Part shown: piece after piece, positions 53,161 through 56,897 of the stretch
How positions within the stretch are numbered: position 1 is the first letter of the stretch
How the letters are laid out: each line of letters begins with the position of its first letter
Assembly (NCBI RefSeq): GCF_918698095.1
Contig: NZ_CAKKLY010000030.1
Coordinates: forward strand, 1 to 56,897
Source: Arthrobacter sp. Bi83
Lineage (GTDB): Bacteria > Actinomycetota > Actinomycetes > Actinomycetales > Micrococcaceae
DNA length: 56,897 nt
Direction of reading: 5' to 3'
The notes under the pieces: model-generated
What the model saw: only the letters and a program-made list of their open reading frames with translations
Databases searched by the model: none
What the model was told of the DNA's origin: nothing
Program-made: the position numbers and the translations under genes

Positions 53161-55113
53161 GTGCCACATTCGGGGATCGCCCTGTCCAATATTGACCACA
53201 GCGTAAGGCCGCAGGACGACCTGTACCAGCATGTGAACGGGGCATGGCTTAAGAGCACGACGATCCCGGACGACCGTCCCCTGGAAGGAACCTTTACCGC
53301 GCTCCGCGACGGGGCAGAGCTGGCCGTCAAGGAAATCATCGAGGAGGCCGCAGGCAAGGGGGCTTCCGCCAGCGGCATCGAGCGAAAGATCGGCGACCTC
53401 TACAACAGCTTCATGGATGAGGCCGCCATCGAGGCCAAGGGCATGGACCCGATACGGAACCGGCTGGCCGAAGTGTTCGCCACGTCCACTGTTGGCGAAC
53501 TGATTGCCCTGGCCGGCCGCCTGTTCCGTGCCGATGTATCCGGCCTGTTCTACATTTACCCGGCCCCGGATGCGGGCAACCCCGAACGCGTTCTGCTGTA
53601 CACCGGCCAGGGCGGGTTGGGTCTCCCCGACGAGTCCTACTACCGTGAAGAGAAGTTCGCGCCGACAGTCCAGGCCTATCGCGAGTACGTGGGCACGATG
53701 TTCGGCATGGCCGGCATCGCCGATCCGGCGGGCGCAGCGGCCCGTGTGGTGGCCCTGGAGACCGCCCTTGCCTCGCACCACTGGGACAACGTCACACTCC
53801 GCGACCCGCAAAAGACGTACAACCTGAAGTCCGCTGACCAGGCCAATGAGCTGTTCCCCCTGCTGGACACCTGGTTCGACGCGGCGGACATCGTCCCCGA
53901 AAAGCGCCAGGAGCTCGTGGTCAGCACACCGGACTTTTTCGCCGGCGCAGCCGCCCTGCTGGTCTCGGAGTCCCTGCCCATCTGGCAGGAATGGCTGGCG
54001 CTTCGGGTCATCAACTCTGCAGCCCCCTACCTGTCCGCCGCCTTCGTGGATGCCAATTTCGCGTTCTACGGGACCAAAATCAGCGGCACACCCCGGAACA
54101 AGGACCGCTGGAAGCGGGGAGTCGCCGTCGTGGAGGCGGGACTCGGAGAAGCCGTAGGCCAGATTTATGTTGCCCGGCACTTCCCCGAGAGCCACAAGGC
54201 GCGGATGCAGAGCCTCGTCGCCAACCTGATCGAGTCTTACCGCCAGAGCATCACGGATCTGGCGTGGATGGGCGAGGACACCAAAGCCGAGGCACTGCGC
54301 AAGCTTGGCGCCTTCCGCGCCAAGATCGGCTACCCCGAGGAGTGGATCGATTACTCGGCTGTCGTGATCGATCCTGCGGACCTGCTCGGCAACGTTGAAC
54401 GTGCTCACAACGCCGATGTCGACCGCCACCTGGACGAGGTGGGCAAGCCCGTGGACCTGAACAAGTGGCTCATGACCCCGCAGACGGTCAACGCGTATTA
54501 CCACCCGATGCTGAATGAGATCGTCTTCCCGGCGGCGATCCTCCAGCCGCCGTTCTTCACCGCGGACGCTGACGACGCCGTCAACTACGGGGGCATCGGA
54601 GCCGTGATCGGGCATGAGATCGGCCACGGCTTCGACGACCAGGGGTCCCAGTTCGACGGCACCGGGGAACTCCGCAACTGGTGGACCGAGGACGACCGCA
54701 AGGCCTTCGAGGCCCTGACCGGCAGGCTCGTGGCCCAATACGATGCGCTGTCTCCTTCTGCGGCGCCGGGGCATACCGTCAACGGAAAGCTGACCCTCGG
54801 CGAGAACATCGGCGACCTTGGTGGCCTGACCATCGCCCACAAGGCGTACCGCCTCAGCCTCGACGGCCAGGAACCGCCGGTGCTGGACGGGCTGACGGGC
54901 GAGCAGCGCTTTTTTGCCTCCTGGGCTGCCGGCTGGCGGCAGGTGATCCGCCCGGAGGAAGCCATCCGGCGGCTGGCCACGGACCCCCACTCCCCCAACG
55001 AGTTCCGCACGAACGCCATTGCCAAAAACCTGGATTCCTTCCATGCCGCCTTCAGCGTCTCCGAAGAGGATGGAATGTGGATGTCCCCGGAGGAACGCGT
55101 CAACATCTGGTGA
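53161..55113 (+). CDS. M13 family metallopeptidase (PepO/neprilysin-like)
   Basis: Zinc endopeptidase of 650 residues acting on short peptides. The M13_N helical domain (about 10-390) carries DDLYQHVNGAWLKSTTIP at its start. The catalytic domain has NAYYHPMLNEIVFPAAIL, the zinc motif HEIGH (His485, Glu486, His489) and GENIGDLGG (zinc ligand Glu548). There is no signal peptide, so it is cytosolic like PepO. GTG 53161 is chosen because AAGGAG ends 7 nt upstream; an ATG 57 nt earlier gives a tail without family features. It diverges from leuA. Confidence 0.94.
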   Translation: MPHSGIALSNIDHSVRPQDDLYQHVNGAWLKSTTIPDDRPLEGTFTALRDGAELAVKEIIEEAAGKGASASGIERKIGDLYNSFMDEAAIEAKGMDPIRNRLAEVFATSTVGELIALAGRLFRADVSGLFYIYPAPDAGNPERVLLYTGQGGLGLPDESYYREEKFAPTVQAYREYVGTMFGMAGIADPAGAAARVVALETALASHHWDNVTLRDPQKTYNLKSADQANELFPLLDTWFDAADIVPEKRQELVVSTPDFFAGAAALLVSESLPIWQEWLALRVINSAAPYLSAAFVDANFAFYGTKISGTPRNKDRWKRGVAVVEAGLGEAVGQIYVARHFPESHKARMQSLVANLIESYRQSITDLAWMGEDTKAEALRKLGAFRAKIGYPEEWIDYSAVVIDPADLLGNVERAHNADVDRHLDEVGKPVDLNKWLMTPQTVNAYYHPMLNEIVFPAAILQPPFFTADADDAVNYGGIGAVIGHEIGHGFDDQGSQFDGTGELRNWWTEDDRKAFEALTGRLVAQYDALSPSAAPGHTVNGKLTLGENIGDLGGLTIAHKAYRLSLDGQEPPVLDGLTGEQRFFASWAAGWRQVIRPEEAIRRLATDPHSPNEFRTNAIAKNLDSFHAAFSVSEEDGMWMSPEERVNIW

Positions 55114-55121
55114 ATTCGCAA

Positions 55122-55160
55122 AAAAGTGCCGGGCCAACCGTTGGTTGGCCCGGCACTTTT
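55122..55160. terminator. Terminator between M13 peptidase and LCP genes
   Basis: Perfect 18-bp stem (55122-55139 with 55143-55160), GTT loop, arms AAAAGTGCCGGGCCAACC, giving T-runs on both strands for convergent genes. Confidence 0.9.
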
Positions 55161-55198
55161 AGTTGGGGGCGGTTACGCTCCGCCTCCGCCCAGCGGCG

Positions 55199-56779
55199 CT
55201 ACTGAACGATCAGCTCGGGGTTGGCCGTCTGGCAGGTTGCCTCTTTGGCTGTCTGGTTGACGATGTCCTTGGGAACCGTTGTCTTGCCGAACTTGGTGCC
55301 CGAGGCGAAGTCCGCACCGAGGTAGATCTGCACTCCGGCGATCCCCGGCGACGGCGCCACCTGGCTGGCAGGGATTCCGAAAAGTGCCGCGACGTCCGCT
55401 GCCACGTCGGCAAAGTCGGCCCCGTAGTAGACCATGGTCTTCGCCGTGGGCTCTGCCTCCAACTGGCCCACTTGGGTGAATCCGCCGGCGGCAAGGGCCT
55501 CCACGATCTCCTGCGTCCGTGCAGGCACCGCCGACCCGTTGGCCACGGTCACCGGCTGCAGTGTTTTGTCATACGGCGCCGCGGGCTTGGTCGGCTTGGG
55601 CGTGGCGGAGGGCGTAGCACTGGTGCTCGGTTTCGGCGTGGCCGACGGCGAGGGGCTCTGCTTCCCCTCGGGATCCGTCAGGTCGACGTCCTTCCGCAGG
55701 GCCGCGAACAGCTGGGACGCGGCGGGCTGCGCCGCCTCCAGCCGGTTGGGGTCGTTCGTGGCGGGGACGGTCGGCACAGCGACAAACGCCACCTTGCTGA
55801 CATCGATGCTCTTGAGCCGGTTGCCGATGGTGATCATCGCAGGAACCGACGAAAGGCCGTTGTCGACGGTGAGGTTCTTGGTCACGACGTCGGCGATGGT
55901 CAGCATTTTGACCGGGTCCGACAGGGTGCCGTCGTCCTTGATCTTCCGGGTGAGGGAGGACAGGAAGCCTTGCTGGGCCTTGATGCGGCCAAGGTCGCCG
56001 CCGTCGCCGAAGGCGTGACGGGTGCGGAGGTATGCAAGGGCCTGCTCGCCCTTCACCTGGGACTTGCCCTTGGGAAGCCGCAGGCGGGAGTCGGGATCGA
56101 AGACGGCGTCGCTGATGCAGACTTCCACTCCGCCCACGGCGTTGGACAGCTCCTTGACGGCGTTGAAGTCGGCCATCATGAAGTGGTCCACCTCCATCCC
56201 GGTCAGCTTGTTGACGGTGTCCACGGCGCAGCCGATGCCCGCCTCTTTCATTGCCTCATTGATCATGATGCCGGTGCGGGCCGGGTACTGCTTGCCGGTC
56301 TTCTGGTCCGTGCACTTGGGGATGTCGACGAGCAGGTCGCGCGGAAAGCTGATGACGTTGACCCGTTTGTTGTCCTCCGAGATGTCCATGAGCATCATGA
56401 CGTCGGAATTGCCGTAGCCCGTGGAATCCTCGGTGCTGCCGTAATTCGAATTCTTGCCGTCGCGGGTGTCGGAACCCAGAATCAGGATCTGCAGCCTGCC
56501 GGTGGCGTCGTCCGTAGTGTCGGTGCGGCTGTTGCCGGCCCCAAGGGCGGACGACGAAATGTTGGACTGCAGCCTGATGTACCAGTATCCGGCGAACGCC
56601 AGGCCGCCGATCAGAATGACGGAGACGACGGCGGTAGTCACCTTCAGCCACAGGGGCATGTGGCGCATACTCAAATGCCGGGCAGCGCCCAGGCGGGCGT
56701 CTTCGGCATGCCGGGCAGCTGGCTCGGGCCGGGCAGGTTTGCCTGGCCCCTGTGCGCGGTTGTCGCGGCGTAGCACCAC
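55199..56779 (-). CDS. LCP family protein (LytR-CpsA-Psr) with LytR_C domain
   Basis: Membrane-anchored phosphotransferase that attaches glycopolymers from polyprenyl carriers to peptidoglycan. The 526-residue protein has a cytoplasmic tail (1-43), one membrane helix (about 45-67), and the LCP domain (about 95-345). Pyrophosphate-binding Arg/Asp residues are in LILGSDTRDG, SFPRDLLVDIP and LRTRHAFGDGGDLGR. A Pro/Ser/Thr-rich linker (about 375-410) leads to a LytR_C domain (about 415-505). GTG 56779 follows AGGAAGG at 6 nt. The 118 bp upstream hold its promoter region only. Confidence 0.94.
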   Translation of the reverse strand: MVLRRDNRAQGPGKPARPEPAARHAEDARLGAARHLSMRHMPLWLKVTTAVVSVILIGGLAFAGYWYIRLQSNISSSALGAGNSRTDTTDDATGRLQILILGSDTRDGKNSNYGSTEDSTGYGNSDVMMLMDISEDNKRVNVISFPRDLLVDIPKCTDQKTGKQYPARTGIMINEAMKEAGIGCAVDTVNKLTGMEVDHFMMADFNAVKELSNAVGGVEVCISDAVFDPDSRLRLPKGKSQVKGEQALAYLRTRHAFGDGGDLGRIKAQQGFLSSLTRKIKDDGTLSDPVKMLTIADVVTKNLTVDNGLSSVPAMITIGNRLKSIDVSKVAFVAVPTVPATNDPNRLEAAQPAASQLFAALRKDVDLTDPEGKQSPSPSATPKPSTSATPSATPKPTKPAAPYDKTLQPVTVANGSAVPARTQEIVEALAAGGFTQVGQLEAEPTAKTMVYYGADFADVAADVAALFGIPASQVAPSPGIAGVQIYLGADFASGTKFGKTTVPKDIVNQTAKEATCQTANPELIVQ

Positions 56780-56897
56780 AGGGTGTACCTTCCTCTAAAA
56801 ACGGGATCCGGCCTATTTTAGTCGCCAAGGCTGGGAAAACGCCGGAAGCGTGCCGTGGGACCGGCGCCGGAGCGCCTGGCAGGGACCGGGCGGGGCC

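Overview
The window is high-GC, gene-dense DNA from an actinobacterium. RbpA, a stand-alone polyprenol-phosphate mannose synthase, DUF4193, DUF3043, a QcrCAB/CtaCDEF respiratory set with a di-heme QcrC, long-form LeuA, a DasR-type regulator with a dre box, and TAnnnT -10 boxes placed 6-7 nt before start codons all fit this. Overall it looks most like Micrococcaceae (Arthrobacter/Pseudarthrobacter group). The genus is an inference, not something I could search. I saw no rRNA, tRNA or CRISPR array.

Layout. 1-5.8 kb: an amidohydrolase cut by the window edge, Ppm, RbpA (tail to tail with Ppm across a perfect terminator), an NfeD/SPFH membrane pair and an RlmA-type rRNA methyltransferase. 5.9-12.9 kb: an S9 peptidase, then a leftward string of type III polyketide synthase, methyltransferase, FAD monooxygenase, a lipoprotein and peptide deformylase. 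Its first three genes look like a phenolic-lipid (srs-like) pathway. 13-15.7 kb: a VOC fragment and a UvrA-like ATPase. 17-26 kb: a LacI regulator with an operator/promoter, a complete peptide-type (family 5) ABC importer, a fructokinase fragment and an intracellular GH32 fructosidase. I read this as a fructan-oligosaccharide utilisation locus.

26-31.3 kb is a decay zone. A few intact genes (DHFR-like reductase, DUF4193, a Clp N-domain protein with a small HTH partner, an isochorismatase-like hydrolase) lie among recognisable remnants: SnoaL-like, histidine phosphatase, DGPF/YCII, ECF42 sigma factor, WS/DGAT acyltransferase and SRPBCC. The Clp-N/HTH pair is preceded by a 45-bp near-perfect dyad that holds two mirror-image promoters.

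31.3-56.9 kb is mostly conserved core: two universal stress proteins, VOC, DUF3054, a RAM-domain protein, trpD, ctaE-qcrCAB, DasR and HPr (divergent, with a dre box between), ctaC-ctaD-ctaF, erpA, an M20 peptidase, DUF3043, pyrD, an alpha/beta hydrolase, uppS-recO, leuA with a 19-codon leader peptide carrying four consecutive Leu codons and an attenuator-like stem, an M13 peptidase and an LCP protein.

Of most interest are the leuA leader, the symmetric Clp-N/HTH promoter, the fructan locus using a peptide-type importer, the type III PKS operon, the DGPF-ECF42 relic, and the repeated TAnnnT-N6/7-start arrangement, which suggests many leaderless mRNAs.
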